From Lachnospiraceae bacterium (GTDB lineage Bacteria; Bacillota; Clostridia; Lachnospirales; Lachnospiraceae), in the NCBI GenBank assembly GCA_017938145.1, contig JAGBCB010000041.1, positions 1 to 64,000 of the forward strand: a DNA stretch of 64,000 bases, given 5' to 3'. Positions 1-9,404 of the stretch are shown here, piece by piece. How positions within the stretch are numbered: position 1 is the first letter of the stretch; each line of letters opens with the position of its first letter. The notes under the pieces are model-generated. The model was not told the DNA's origin. It saw only the letters and a program-made list of their open reading frames with translations, and ran no database searches. Both the position numbers and the translations under genes were made by a program.

Positions 1-61
1 TATTTTCTGCAGTTTGCAGTTCAGATAAAAAAGTTATTTTGTGGATGTACCACACACAGTC

Positions 62-95
62 AGGAATGGATTCTAAGCGAACCATTCCTTTTTTA
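62..95 (+). terminator. Rho-independent terminator of an upstream gene
   Basis: An 8-base perfect inverted repeat (62-69 with 82-89) is followed by a run of six T. It most likely ends a transcript entering from before the window. A second small hairpin with a TTCG loop (107-117) and a T run follows, so transcription may end twice before the first operon. Confidence 0.75.
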
Positions 96-182
96 TTGCC
101 AGTAATGCCTTCGGGCTTTTTCCGCATAAGCGGCTGGATAAAAATAATCCCCACAGTGGGAGAAAGAAAGGTGGAACAAAAA

Positions 183-1328
183 ATGAATGAACCCAAAGTA
201 TTTATGGATTGCTATCATGGAGTCTTCCGGGACCAGGATGCTTTCCTATCCTGCCTAAGGCGCATTGGAGAGAATTCCTTCTGGCGCAGGCAAAAGGCAA
301 AGAATCTTCGTCTGATTCCTCTCGTAAAAGGAAGTGAGTTGGCTGAAGAAATGAAAGCCAAGTACACTGACTCCGGCTTGGATGAAGACATCATCACAGA
401 CACGATTCTTAATACCGGCCTTCTTCTTAAAGATAGGAATGAATATTATCCTGTCCGAAGCTGTGCCATCAAAAGTATTCTTGATCGTGCAGGCATCCAG
501 GGAAATGCCCTTCGCCGTGTCGAAAAGAACGTCTATGCACGTATTCTGAATGACTGTCTCAAGGTAGCACAAGGCGAAGCCCTCATCCGGTTTTCTGTCG
601 GTAAAGTATCCGCAGTTCTCAGTGGTGACTGTAATGACTATTCCATTCTTGACATGGAAGAACTATTTCACCACGCTGTTGAGTATCTGACCGACAACTT
701 TAAAGATTGCCAGTACCTCGGTGGATTCTATGAACACAACATGGTATCAGCACTATGGGAATTAACCGGTGAAGATGAACTGCTCAAAGCATACCGTGAC
801 GAAATCCGTATGCATGGCAAATCTATCGGCGACATGAAGCCCGTAGTAAGAATTACCACGTCAGACACCGGTTCCGGAGGAGCAAATATCTTTCCAATGC
901 TGTTGTCCAATAAAGGTAGTCTTACCATCAATCTTGGCAGTCCGCTTCGGTTAGAACACCGTCACGGAAATGACATTCAGGAATTTGACAAGCAGCTGAA
1001 TCAGTTGTACGGGAAATTCCAGCAGGCTACCGGCAAGCTCATCAATCTTCTGCAGATTGATATTTTGCATCCTATTGGCTGTATGAAAAATGTCATGGAT
1101 AAGTTAAAGATTCCGAAGAAATATCAGGCGGAAGCTCTTGAGCTGTTCCAGGCACAATATGATTTGGATTTCTGTACAGCGCATGACATTTACTATGGAA
1201 TTTCCGAAATCCTCTATATGCTTGCCTGCGACGGGGAAGAAGGAAGCCGGATTGCACACATGGAAGAAAATATCGCGCGGGCATTGTCCTTTAACTGGAC
1301 TGACTATGATGTTCCGGAAACAATTTAG
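183..1328 (+). CDS. Conserved plasmid protein of unknown function
   Basis: This encodes 381 residues. I chose the ATG at 183 because GAAAGGTGG lies just upstream; an in-frame GTG at 171 is possible, and the longer frame from 39 runs through the terminator hairpins and is unlikely. I do not recognise a catalytic motif. The protein is soluble, with mixed helix and strand character and no signal peptide or membrane segment. A Gly/Ser-rich stretch (TSDTGSGGANIFP) sits in the middle of the chain. It is the first gene of a co-directional DNA-metabolism operon, and its stop is about 20 bases before the next gene. Plasmid or phage proteins of the DUF932 type are a possible relative, but I cannot support that firmly. 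Confidence 0.75.
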   Translation: MNEPKVFMDCYHGVFRDQDAFLSCLRRIGENSFWRRQKAKNLRLIPLVKGSELAEEMKAKYTDSGLDEDIITDTILNTGLLLKDRNEYYPVRSCAIKSILDRAGIQGNALRRVEKNVYARILNDCLKVAQGEALIRFSVGKVSAVLSGDCNDYSILDMEELFHHAVEYLTDNFKDCQYLGGFYEHNMVSALWELTGEDELLKAYRDEIRMHGKSIGDMKPVVRITTSDTGSGGANIFPMLLSNKGSLTINLGSPLRLEHRHGNDIQEFDKQLNQLYGKFQQATGKLINLLQIDILHPIGCMKNVMDKLKIPKKYQAEALELFQAQYDLDFCTAHDIYYGISEILYMLACDGEEGSRIAHMEENIARALSFNWTDYDVPETI

Positions 1329-1347
1329 AATTAAAGGAGAAAAAATC

Positions 1348-2280
1348 ATGAATGAATTTATTATGAAACTTATGAATGAAGTACAGAAGCGTTTAGGCGA
1401 CACCTATTCTTTAGAACAGGTAACCAGCATAAAAAATAACAATCGCAAGCTCATCGGCATCCAGATTAAGCAAAAAGATAGTCGGGTCTGTCCGGTATTT
1501 TATGTAGAAAACATTTTCAAGGAATATGAACAGGGAATCCGAACTCTTGACGAATGTGCATCCACTTTGGAACACGAGGTTCTAAATCCTATCCATTTCA
1601 CATTGGATACCAGCATGATTGAGCAGTACGAAACATCAAAAGCCAACATCCGCATCAAGCTGATCAATTATGAAGCAAACAAAGAACTGCTGAGTGATGC
1701 ACCGCATCTGCGGTTGCTTGATTTAGCAGCAGCTTTTTATGTCTGTTTCGATATTTCTCATGACACTAAAGGAACATTTCTTGTTACAAATCAGATACTC
1801 CACAAATGGAATATTGATACAGATATATTTATCAAAGACAGTATGGACACCCTGCTGCGCAAGGAATATACACTCATTTGTGACATGCAGGACATGCTAT
1901 CCATGTTAGTGTGCCCGGTCGAAGAAGAAAATCTTTTTGATCTTTTTACAGAGCATGCATCCTTAAAAGGGCATCTGTATGTGCTAACAAATACCGAACG
2001 GCACTTTGGAGCAAATATGTTATTAAACAAAGCAGCCCTGCATCAATTTGCAACTGCTCATGATGATAACTTAATCATTTATCCGTCCAGTATCCATGAA
2101 TGTCTGATAACATTTGAATCAGATTTGCAGACGCTCAGACTTCTTCCGCGAGATATTGCACATATTAACCGCTATAATGTTTCGCCCGAAGACCGTCTTT
2201 CCAACAACGTGTATCTGTATGACCGTCACCTGAAGGAAATTAGCATTCTTCATCAAGGAATTTCCTTAGCGGAGCTTTAA
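1348..2280 (+). CDS. DUF5688 family protein
   Basis: This encodes 310 residues, starting at an ATG preceded by AAAGGAGA. The sequence has the look of the DUF5688 family common in Lachnospiraceae mobile elements: an N-terminal segment with paired KNN and 'PVFYVENIFKEYEQG' type motifs, then a C-terminal half ending in 'DRLSNNVYLYDRHLKEI'. The function of this family is not known. There is no membrane segment or obvious metal site. It follows the 381-residue gene closely and precedes the YqaJ gene by 86 bases. That gap contains an imperfect inverted repeat (2309-2314 with 2348-2353) ahead of the next ribosome binding site, which may modulate read-through. Confidence 0.85.
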   Translation: MNEFIMKLMNEVQKRLGDTYSLEQVTSIKNNNRKLIGIQIKQKDSRVCPVFYVENIFKEYEQGIRTLDECASTLEHEVLNPIHFTLDTSMIEQYETSKANIRIKLINYEANKELLSDAPHLRLLDLAAAFYVCFDISHDTKGTFLVTNQILHKWNIDTDIFIKDSMDTLLRKEYTLICDMQDMLSMLVCPVEEENLFDLFTEHASLKGHLYVLTNTERHFGANMLLNKAALHQFATAHDDNLIIYPSSIHECLITFESDLQTLRLLPRDIAHINRYNVSPEDRLSNNVYLYDRHLKEISILHQGISLAEL

Positions 2281-2366
2281 GCTGTAAACAAAATAGAATA
2301 ATAATTAACGACAGGTGAGGAGGAAAAAACAGTTCCTTCTCTTTTTTCTGTCGGAAAGGAAGAATT

Positions 2367-3404
2367 ATGAGATTAGATTTGAATTACAAAGCAGAAGTGG
2401 TTGTTGATACAGATACGTTAAGTCGGGAAGACTGGCTGAAGTACAGAAGGCTTGGAATTGGCGGAAGCGATGCCGCTGCTATCATGGGGGTATCTCCATT
2501 CTGTACCAAGCGGGACTTATATTATGATAAGTGTGGTATCACTCCGGCTATGGAGGAAGAAGAAAGTAACTGGGTAGCCAAGGAGGTTGGACACCGTCTG
2601 GAAGATTTAGTAGCTGAAATCTTCTCAAAAAAGACAGGCCTTCGTGTTTTCCCTATCCGGAAAATGTTCCGTCACCCGCTGTATCCGTTCATGCTGGCAG
2701 ATGTAGACTTTTTTATTGAATTCCCGGATGGTTCTATCGGAATCCTGGAATGCAAGACAACCAACTATAACTGCCAGAACAAGTGGGCAAACAACTCTAC
2801 TCCGGTCAATTATGAATACCAGGGACGCCATTATATGGCAGTCATGAATGTAGACAAAGTCTATTTTGCCTGCCTGTACGGAAATAACGAGGACGAGTTT
2901 TTCATCCGTTTTATGGAACGGGATTTTGAACTTGAAGAGGACTTAATTGCCGAGGAAGAATTTTTCTGGAAAGACAATGTTCTTGCTAAGGTTGAACCTC
3001 CTTACACCGAGAAACCGGACCTGGTATTGGAAAGTATCCGGAAACATTTCGGTCCTGCTGACAAGGATGCGGACAAAATCAGACTGAGCCGCAGACATCT
3101 TACCAACATCCAGAAGTATATGGAACTGAAGGAGCAGAAGGCAGCTTTGGAGAGTGAAGCAAAAAAACTGGAAGAACTGATGAAAGACTCTTACACGGCT
3201 ATTGTTGAAGAGTTAGGTATCAGTTGTACCGGCGTTATAAATGATGGAGACACCGAATATATCATTACCTATAATCCGTCATACCGTACCACCATAGACA
3301 AGAAAAATCTGGAACGGTTAAAAATTAATCATCCGGATGTTTATGATGATTATGTCAGTACTTCTGAAAGCAGACGTTTTTCCATCAAAAAGATTGCTGC
3401 ATAA
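2367..3404 (+). CDS. yqaJ: YqaJ-type phage/plasmid exonuclease
   Basis: This encodes 345 residues and belongs to the YqaJ viral recombinase family, a lambda-exonuclease-like PD-(D/E)XK nuclease that resects DNA ends. Visible motifs are GIGGSDAAAIMG (residues 30-41), HRLEDLVAE (76-84) and the catalytic set ADVD (111-114) with ECK (128-130). A coiled-coil tail of about residues 235-280 and a basic C-terminal end follow. Such enzymes normally work with a single-strand annealing partner; a candidate sits far away at 58.8 kb. The start has AAAGGAAGA just upstream. The next gene is 19 bases downstream, so the two are likely co-translated in one operon. Confidence 0.93.
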   Translation: MRLDLNYKAEVVVDTDTLSREDWLKYRRLGIGGSDAAAIMGVSPFCTKRDLYYDKCGITPAMEEEESNWVAKEVGHRLEDLVAEIFSKKTGLRVFPIRKMFRHPLYPFMLADVDFFIEFPDGSIGILECKTTNYNCQNKWANNSTPVNYEYQGRHYMAVMNVDKVYFACLYGNNEDEFFIRFMERDFELEEDLIAEEEFFWKDNVLAKVEPPYTEKPDLVLESIRKHFGPADKDADKIRLSRRHLTNIQKYMELKEQKAALESEAKKLEELMKDSYTAIVEELGISCTGVINDGDTEYIITYNPSYRTTIDKKNLERLKINHPDVYDDYVSTSESRRFSIKKIAA

Positions 3405-3423
3405 TCAGGAAAGGAACAAGTTT

Positions 3424-5637
3424 ATGAAATGCAGGTTTGTAAAACCAATCTATCAAAACAGAGACAATGGTTACTGTATTTTCCTGTATCATACGGAAGA
3501 TACCAGTGTCCCGGCTCAGGCACAAAACTCCTTCTATAAAGGAAGCGGCTGTCAGTTCACAGCTATCGGAAATAACCTTCCGGACACCGATAAAATTGAA
3601 ATCGACATTCAGGGCAAGTGGATAAAGAACAGTCATGGCATGCAGCTGCAGGTAGATACCTATGAAGAAATCCTTCCCCGCACGGAAGAAGGCATCATTG
3701 GTTATCTTTCTTCAGGTATGATTAAAGGCATTGGTCCAAAGACCGCAAGACTGATTGTTGACCGATACGGAACACGAACTTTTGAAATTCTGGACCGTTA
3801 CCCCAACAGTCTGCTGGATATCAAAGGGATTACTCCCGGCAAGCTTTCCACTATTCTTTCTTCCTATCAGAGCAGTCATGCTCTTCGTGACCTGGCTGCC
3901 TATCTGACCCCATTCCACGTAACCCCAAATAAAATCAAAAAAATCCACGAGGCTTTCGGCAGTAATGCGCTGGATACAGTCAAGAACCAGCCATTTGCCC
4001 TCTGCCAGATCAGCGGTTTCGGTTTCCTTACCGTAGATGAGATAGCAAAGGCCAACCGATGCCGGCTAAATGATCCGATGCGCATCGAAGGCTGCATCCA
4101 TTACTGTATGGAACTTGAAATGCAGGAAGGACATTTATACCAGGACAAAAACCTGTTCCAGAAAAAAGTCTATGAACAACTAAACCATGGCTATAATACC
4201 GAAGTTGTTTCTGAGCGAGAGGTTTATCAGGAGTTGTACCGGCTGGTACAAAACAAGGCACTTTATTATGAAGGAAATGCCCTGTATCCTGCAAAGCTTT
4301 ACGGTTACGAATGCGGTGCAGCAAATAAGTTAGCTGCACTGCTCACTCAGGAATCAACGCCTGCCACAGGTATTGATTCCCTGATTGCAGAAGCCCAGCG
4401 TGAACTCGGCATCCTGTTATCAGCCAAGCAGGCAGAAGGTGTCAAGAAGGCCTTTACCAATCTGGTAAGTATTATTACCGGTGGTCCCGGAACCGGTAAA
4501 ACCACCATTCAAAAAGTTCTTTTATATATCAGCGAAAAGCTTGGAGAAAAGAACGTACTGCTGACCGCCCCAACCGGGCGGGCCAGCAGGCGGATGGCGG
4601 AAAGCACCGGGCATTCCGAGGCTGTTACCATGCACAGTGCGATGGGGCTTACCAACGATGAAGACTGTGAAGCCCTTCCTGACATGCTGGAAGCAGATTT
4701 CATCATTGCAGATGAATATACCATGGCAGACATGAGGCTTTCTTATGAATTCTTCAATCACATTTCCCCGGGCACCCGACTGGTTCTTGTAGGAGATATC
4801 AACCAGCTCCCAAGTGTCGGCCCCGGCAATGTGTTCCGTGAACTCATCCAATGCGGCGTCATTCCTGTTACTGTTCTTGATATGGTATTCCGGCAGGCTG
4901 AAAACAGCAGAATTGCAGTCAATGCCCACCGGATGCAGGAAAACAATGCTATGCTTGATTACGGTACCGGTTTTGAATTAGTAGAAGTTGCGACAGCTGA
5001 AGAAGCTGCAGCCATTGTCGAAAAAGCATACCGAGAAGAAGTCTCCCGGCTTGGTGTAGACAAAGTTCAGGTACTGACTCCCTTCCGCAAACGCGGAGAT
5101 GCCAGTGTGGATTCCTTAAATGCAAGACTCTGGGATATTGTAAATCCTGCCTCTTTGGAAAAAGCAGAAATCAAAACCGGCAAGCGTACCTTCCGTACCG
5201 GCGACAGGATTATTCAAAATAAGAACCGGAACGAAGTCAGCAACGGTGATGTTGGTTACCTCGGAACTATTCAGGAAGATGAGGATGGAACACCGCATGT
5301 AAAGCTCACATTTTCAGAAGGACGTATTGTGGATTATACCACAGATGACCTTGATATGATTGAGCATGCTTATGCTACTACCATTCATAAGAGCCAAGGA
5401 TCCGAGTATCCGGTTGTTATCCTTCCATGGCTTCCAATGTTCTACAAAATGCTCCGCCGCAATATTCTCTACACTGCGGTTACAAGAGCAAAGGAAAAAG
5501 TAATCATCGTCGGAAGCAAACGGGCCATTTACCAGGCCATCCACAATACAGAAAGCGACAACCGCAACACCAGGCTTGGCGAACGCATTACAAAAGAATA
5601 CCACCGGATGCTTGCAGAGAAAAAGATAGCAGTCTAA
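3424..5637 (+). CDS. recD2: RecD2-type SF1B DNA helicase
   Basis: This encodes 737 residues, beginning at the ATG after GGAAAGGAAC; the longer frame from 3337 overlaps the YqaJ gene and is not needed. The N-terminal OB-like region and helix-hairpin-helix repeats ('IKGIGPKTARLIVDRYG', 'DIKGITPGKLSTIL') match RecD2. Walker A is GGPGTGKTT near residue 353, Walker B is ADEYTM near 428, and the C-terminal motif TIHKSQGSEYPVVILP is near 652. RecD2 enzymes unwind DNA 5' to 3' and act in repair without RecBC. Next to a YqaJ exonuclease and a ParB it probably serves replicon repair or recombination. It is close to the family's usual length (about 740). Confidence 0.95.
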   Translation: MKCRFVKPIYQNRDNGYCIFLYHTEDTSVPAQAQNSFYKGSGCQFTAIGNNLPDTDKIEIDIQGKWIKNSHGMQLQVDTYEEILPRTEEGIIGYLSSGMIKGIGPKTARLIVDRYGTRTFEILDRYPNSLLDIKGITPGKLSTILSSYQSSHALRDLAAYLTPFHVTPNKIKKIHEAFGSNALDTVKNQPFALCQISGFGFLTVDEIAKANRCRLNDPMRIEGCIHYCMELEMQEGHLYQDKNLFQKKVYEQLNHGYNTEVVSEREVYQELYRLVQNKALYYEGNALYPAKLYGYECGAANKLAALLTQESTPATGIDSLIAEAQRELGILLSAKQAEGVKKAFTNLVSIITGGPGTGKTTIQKVLLYISEKLGEKNVLLTAPTGRASRRMAESTGHSEAVTMHSAMGLTNDEDCEALPDMLEADFIIADEYTMADMRLSYEFFNHISPGTRLVLVGDINQLPSVGPGNVFRELIQCGVIPVTVLDMVFRQAENSRIAVNAHRMQENNAMLDYGTGFELVEVATAEEAAAIVEKAYREEVSRLGVDKVQVLTPFRKRGDASVDSLNARLWDIVNPASLEKAEIKTGKRTFRTGDRIIQNKNRNEVSNGDVGYLGTIQEDEDGTPHVKLTFSEGRIVDYTTDDLDMIEHAYATTIHKSQGSEYPVVILPWLPMFYKMLRRNILYTAVTRAKEKVIIVGSKRAIYQAIHNTESDNRNTRLGERITKEYHRMLAEKKIAV

Positions 5638-5652
5638 AGAAAGGAACTTATT

Positions 5653-5904
5653 ATGGGAACAAATAATACTATTACATGCAGCACCTGCAGTTACTGTGAG
5701 GGACTTCGGCCTTCCAAAAACACACGAACCAATTATTTCTGTATGCATCCTGAGCAGTCTTATATCAGTGCCTACTTTGCACAGCATCGCATTAAGAAAA
5801 TGCATGGATTTCTTGGTTTTGGAGAAGCACTTTCTGATACAGTACCCTTAAAAACTGCTCCTGCATGGTGCCCAAGGAAGAAATTACAAAACACAGTCAA
5901 CTAA
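5653..5904 (+). CDS. Small Cys-rich, probably zinc-binding protein
   Basis: This encodes 83 residues. The first half carries CSTCSYCEG and a Cys-X-His pair (YFCMHPEQSYISAYF), and the end has the conserved-looking segment KMHGFLGFG and PLKTAPAWCP. The Cys/His spacing suggests one zinc site. I recognise it as a family often seen in firmicute mobile elements, but no function is known to me. AAGAAAGGA precedes the ATG. It lies between the RecD2 helicase (15 bases) and the ParB gene (11 bases), so it is part of the same operon. Confidence 0.85.
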   Translation: MGTNNTITCSTCSYCEGLRPSKNTRTNYFCMHPEQSYISAYFAQHRIKKMHGFLGFGEALSDTVPLKTAPAWCPRKKLQNTVN

Positions 5905-5915
5905 GGAGGACTATC

Positions 5916-7358
5916 ATGGAAAATAATACTATAGTCAATATCAATGTCAATAACTTGTATCCTCATCCGAACAACCCGCGAAAAGAGCTGGGTTCGTTAG
6001 AAGAACTGGCCGATTCCATACAGAAAAATGGCGTCATGCAAAACCTTACTGTAATACCATTATCCTCGCTAACCGAGGAACCGGAACAACAGCCAGAACC
6101 GGATAACATTTCCCTGCTCAGTGATTTTCATGTTCTCATAGGTCATCGGAGACTGGCTGCGGCAAAACTTGCCGGTGTGACCGAACTTCCGTGTAAAATC
6201 ATCAGTAAAATTTCCCTTAAAGAACAGCTTGGTATCATGTTAGAGGAAAACATGCAGCGTAATGACCTTACCGTGTATGAACAGGCGCAGGGCTTTCAAA
6301 TGATGCTTGACCTTGGAGAAACTGAGGATTCCATTGCTGAAAAGACCGGTTTTTGCAAAGCCACTATACGCAGACGGTTAAACATCGCAAAACTGGATCC
6401 GGATGTATTAAAGGAAAAGGAACAGCAGAATGGGTTCCAGATGACCCTCACTGATTTATATGAACTGGAGAAAATCGCAGATATCGAAACAAGAAATAAG
6501 ATTCTCCAGGAAGCTACCGATTCCAAAAATTTAGCATTCCGTGCTCAGCGCGCAGTGGAAGCTGCAGAACGGAAAGCAAAAGAAAAAGCAATTGTGGATT
6601 TACTGTTCAAGAAAGGAGTAAGTGTCGCACCTGATTCTTATGCCAAGGAAATGTATTCTTCTAAATGGAAGATTCTTAAAGAGATTTCTTTTAATGAAGA
6701 GGTTCCAAAGGATATCAAACTTCCGAAGCAGGCTGAACCGATTTATTTCTCCCCTTACTGGAACGGTATCCGGGTTATCACAAAACAAAAGCAGGAAAAG
6801 AAAGCAAAAACACCGGAGCAATTGGAACGTGATCGAATTGAGAAAAACAAGCGTACCATCAAAGATATCGTAAAAAAGATTGATACCACACGCCACTCTT
6901 TCCTTTGTGACATTCTTTCCGGAAAAATCCCTGCTTTAAGCGCCCAAGCAGTTTCCGAAGTAAAAGATAGCATTTGGCAAATTTTCATCCAGTATGGTGC
7001 CAGCGTATACCCTTCTACTTTACGCAGCTTTTTTGCAGATAAAGAGGAGTACCGTCTTACTACGGAAGAACGCGAAACCATCCAGAAACAAGTTGACCAA
7101 TTAAGTGTACTTCATCAGATGCTGATCATACTTGACCATGTCATCAGTCGCGAAGAACCCTTTGATTATTACGGAATATACCGGGAATCATACGGTCTGA
7201 AGGCTAGACAAGTCTATGGCATATTTGAAAAATATGGTTGGTCCTTTGAGGATGAAACGGAACAAAAGATTATCAGTGGTACCAGCGAACTGTATGTAGA
7301 AAAGAAAGCACCAAAGCCAGAAGAAGAACCTTCTGCTTCTGTTGCTCTTGCTGCATAA
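5916..7358 (+). CDS. parB: ParB/Spo0J-family nuclease-fold DNA-binding protein
   Basis: This encodes 480 residues, started at the ATG after AAGGAGG. The N-terminal ParB domain has 'LYPHPNNPRKELGSLEELADSIQ', the CTP-binding GHRRLAAAKLAG motif near residue 75 and ENMQRNDLTVYEQA, followed by the central HTH (EDSIAEKTGFCKATIRRRLN). The C-terminal half is long, Lys-rich and unlike chromosomal ParB. No ParA ATPase gene is next to it in this window. It closes the first operon and is followed by a strong hairpin terminator. It could act in partition or as a ParB-like regulator or nuclease; the distance from ParMR argues against a simple ParAB pair. Confidence 0.92.
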   Translation: MENNTIVNINVNNLYPHPNNPRKELGSLEELADSIQKNGVMQNLTVIPLSSLTEEPEQQPEPDNISLLSDFHVLIGHRRLAAAKLAGVTELPCKIISKISLKEQLGIMLEENMQRNDLTVYEQAQGFQMMLDLGETEDSIAEKTGFCKATIRRRLNIAKLDPDVLKEKEQQNGFQMTLTDLYELEKIADIETRNKILQEATDSKNLAFRAQRAVEAAERKAKEKAIVDLLFKKGVSVAPDSYAKEMYSSKWKILKEISFNEEVPKDIKLPKQAEPIYFSPYWNGIRVITKQKQEKKAKTPEQLERDRIEKNKRTIKDIVKKIDTTRHSFLCDILSGKIPALSAQAVSEVKDSIWQIFIQYGASVYPSTLRSFFADKEEYRLTTEERETIQKQVDQLSVLHQMLIILDHVISREEPFDYYGIYRESYGLKARQVYGIFEKYGWSFEDETEQKIISGTSELYVEKKAPKPEEEPSASVALAA

Positions 7359-7372
7359 TGTCTCACAAAAAC

Positions 7373-7408
7373 CGAAGCTGCCCCTCCTTGTCGAGGGACA
7401 GCTTCTTT
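7373..7408 (+). terminator. Terminator after the ParB operon
   Basis: A 13-base stem with one mismatch (7373-7385 with 7392-7404), a 6-base loop and a short T run follow the ParB stop. It also sits just past the end of the convergent minus-strand gene, so it may serve both directions. Confidence 0.8.
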
Positions 7409-7417
7409 TCATAAAAC

Positions 7418-7879
7418 TCAATTTCTTCTAATTCGTTTGTAGCCAGTACTAATGCGTTTTTCTACTGCGTTTAAATATAGCTTAAAGTATTTTTTTCTAT
7501 TTATTTTATCATGGTCACCCACTGTAAGAATAAGTTCCCTCTCATTCTTATAAATATCCAATTCTTTATAAAACGCATTGATCTCGCTCATTAAAACTTG
7601 ACATACATATGCATATAAAACATCTTCTTTTATTTGATAACCCATTCCCAAAAAATACTCTGTAATTTTTTGCGGATTAAGTTCATCGTACAAATATACA
7701 GTTCCGTATTCATCCACATTAGAACAGCAAAATCTATGACGTATCATCTTGCTTATACTAGAAGAAATTCCATGATTATCTATCAAAGAGTACATTTCCT
7801 CCTTTTTGTATCGATTGATTCCTTCTTTAATCATTTTTATGCACAGCTCATATGGACACATATATTCTTTAATATTCAT
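7418..7879 (-). CDS. Hypothetical protein, last gene of the DUF2726 cassette
   Basis: This encodes 153 residues and is mostly helical. I recognise no domain. It has several Cys near the N-terminal third (CPYELC, RFCCSN) without clear zinc spacing, and a basic C-terminal tail ending in KRIRRN. It is downstream of the CoiA-like gene by 14 bases on the same strand, with AGGAAG upstream of its start. Its place at the end of the CoiA-like/DUF2726 set suggests a shared role, but that is inference. Confidence 0.7.
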   Translation of the reverse strand: MNIKEYMCPYELCIKMIKEGINRYKKEEMYSLIDNHGISSSISKMIRHRFCCSNVDEYGTVYLYDELNPQKITEYFLGMGYQIKEDVLYAYVCQVLMSEINAFYKELDIYKNERELILTVGDHDKINRKKYFKLYLNAVEKRISTGYKRIRRN

Positions 7880-7893
7880 ACACTTCCTCCAAC

Positions 7894-8787
7894 CTATATT
7901 CCAGTCCGCCGAGCATGCTCAGGTACACGAATATCAATTCCTTTCTCTTTCCATTTCTGAAACAACTGATTATAGCTGTCTTCTCTTTTTTGTTTTTCCA
8001 ATCTTATCTTATTTACTACCTGCCCTGTCATTTCCTGCAAAGACCTGTCCTTGATTGTAAGCTGCCCATTAGAATTTATATCAAATTCATTCAATAACTG
8101 CTCTTCTATAATATATTCCTTCCATTGCCCATTTTCCTCAATCTCATAATATGCCACCGTCAAGACTGCCGAGTAGTAATCCCGGCTCTTCGCTGAAAGG
8201 AACAGGCAAAATCCTTGCTTACGTTGAATTTTCATCAGCCATTCCGGATACTGCCCCTGGTTATGAATATTCTTCCTATCCACCACATAGAGAAGATGAA
8301 TCCCCTGACTGTTTTCTTCAAGTATATTTATTTTTTCATCAGAAAGATTTGTTCTCTCCTGACAATAACTGAGTGCCACTTGTTTCTTTTCCGATAAAAA
8401 AGTAAACTCATATTTTCTGGAATTGTCTTCGACCGTACAAATCGGCACCTCTGCTTCCACATCATCAGTTTTCAGCTTATCATCTAACCAGCATTTTAGC
8501 GTCACTTTTGCATCTACTGAATTCTTACTTTCCGGCACCCAAGTACAATTTTCTGACTCTTTACCATCCAGTATCCTAAAATGCTGTGTTTTTAAGTTTC
8601 TGTCGCTGGCAATCAAGATTAAGTTTTTTCCGCATCGGCAAGGACAAAATAGTTCTTTATTTTGCCCCAATGCACGAATTTCCTCTACTTTTCCTTCAAT
8701 ATTGATTTGCTTTCCATCACATACAGTATAAATACTTTCTATTCTGATCATCCGGTTTTTCCATAAAGCAACAGGCCGTTTTATCAT
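7894..8787 (-). CDS. CoiA-like zinc-finger protein
   Basis: This encodes 297 residues. Residues about 45-85 carry CPCRCGKNLILIAS followed by KTQHFRI and a later Cys, the pattern of the N-terminal zinc region of competence CoiA-like proteins (a Cys pair, a basic strand, then HF). The rest is beta-rich with a C-terminal basic helix and shows no clear CoiA nuclease core. CoiA-like proteins are linked to DNA uptake, recombination and predicted nuclease roles. It is followed by the 153-residue gene and preceded by a DUF2726 gene on the same strand (59-base gap), so the three may form a small cassette. Confidence 0.65.
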   Translation of the reverse strand: MIKRPVALWKNRMIRIESIYTVCDGKQINIEGKVEEIRALGQNKELFCPCRCGKNLILIASDRNLKTQHFRILDGKESENCTWVPESKNSVDAKVTLKCWLDDKLKTDDVEAEVPICTVEDNSRKYEFTFLSEKKQVALSYCQERTNLSDEKINILEENSQGIHLLYVVDRKNIHNQGQYPEWLMKIQRKQGFCLFLSAKSRDYYSAVLTVAYYEIEENGQWKEYIIEEQLLNEFDINSNGQLTIKDRSLQEMTGQVVNKIRLEKQKREDSYNQLFQKWKEKGIDIRVPEHARRTGI

Positions 8788-8846
8788 TTTCTTTCACCAC
8801 CATCTTATGAACAATGCTTATTATCAGCAACATTCCACCGCATCTC

Positions 8847-9383
8847 TTATTTTATATCATCCTGCGATTTTTCCGGATATAGTTTCTTATAGATTTTCCG
8901 TAATTCTTCCCGATAATTGCTCGTTGTCGAAATTCGGAATAGCGGTATATTGATTTGCGCAAATACCTTATTTTTAAAGTCGTCTGTTTTTTGAGCCTTT
9001 TGCGTATTATGACTCTTATCATCTAATTCGATTCCACAAAGTATATGCAGTTGTTCATCACATAACATAAAATCAATATGTCGGGATTTAATGTATCCAC
9101 GGTACTTTGTATTATTCTGCTTATCTGTTACAGAAATGAAATCTTCCATACGGACTTTCGGACAAAATAACAGCTGATTCTCATCACAAAATAACTTCAA
9201 AGCCTTAAAGAACGTATACTCCGTTTTAGTAAGTAAATTCTTCCGTTCATACGGGTATTGCTGTTCCTGCTTCGGTTCTTCACAGCTATCTGCTGAAACA
9301 CCTTCCCGTTTCTTTTCAAAAAACTTCGTATAAACCACATATGCAGCCAATAAAATAATTACAATAAAAAGTAATGTTTCCAT
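8847..9383 (-). CDS. DUF2726 membrane-anchored nuclease-like protein
   Basis: This encodes 178 residues. A hydrophobic N-terminal segment (residues 3-20) should anchor it in the membrane. After a short linker comes the DUF2726 domain: LLTKTEYTFFKALK, FCPKVRMEDFI, HIDFMLCDEQL, then GIELDDKSH and PLFRIST. DUF2726 resembles Vsr/restriction-endonuclease folds, and the acidic ELDD/SH motif could be its active site. The function is not established. It starts 22 bases upstream-side of an XRE regulator and lies in the same orientation as the CoiA-like gene. Confidence 0.85.
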   Translation of the reverse strand: METLLFIVIILLAAYVVYTKFFEKKREGVSADSCEEPKQEQQYPYERKNLLTKTEYTFFKALKLFCDENQLLFCPKVRMEDFISVTDKQNNTKYRGYIKSRHIDFMLCDEQLHILCGIELDDKSHNTQKAQKTDDFKNKVFAQINIPLFRISTTSNYREELRKIYKKLYPEKSQDDIK

Positions 9384-9404
9384 ATCAAATTCCCCCCATA
9401 ATAC

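Noticed and set aside
5314-5805. Minus-strand frame of 163 codons
   Set aside because: It overlaps the RecD2 helicase and the Cys-rich gene on the other strand and lacks family features.
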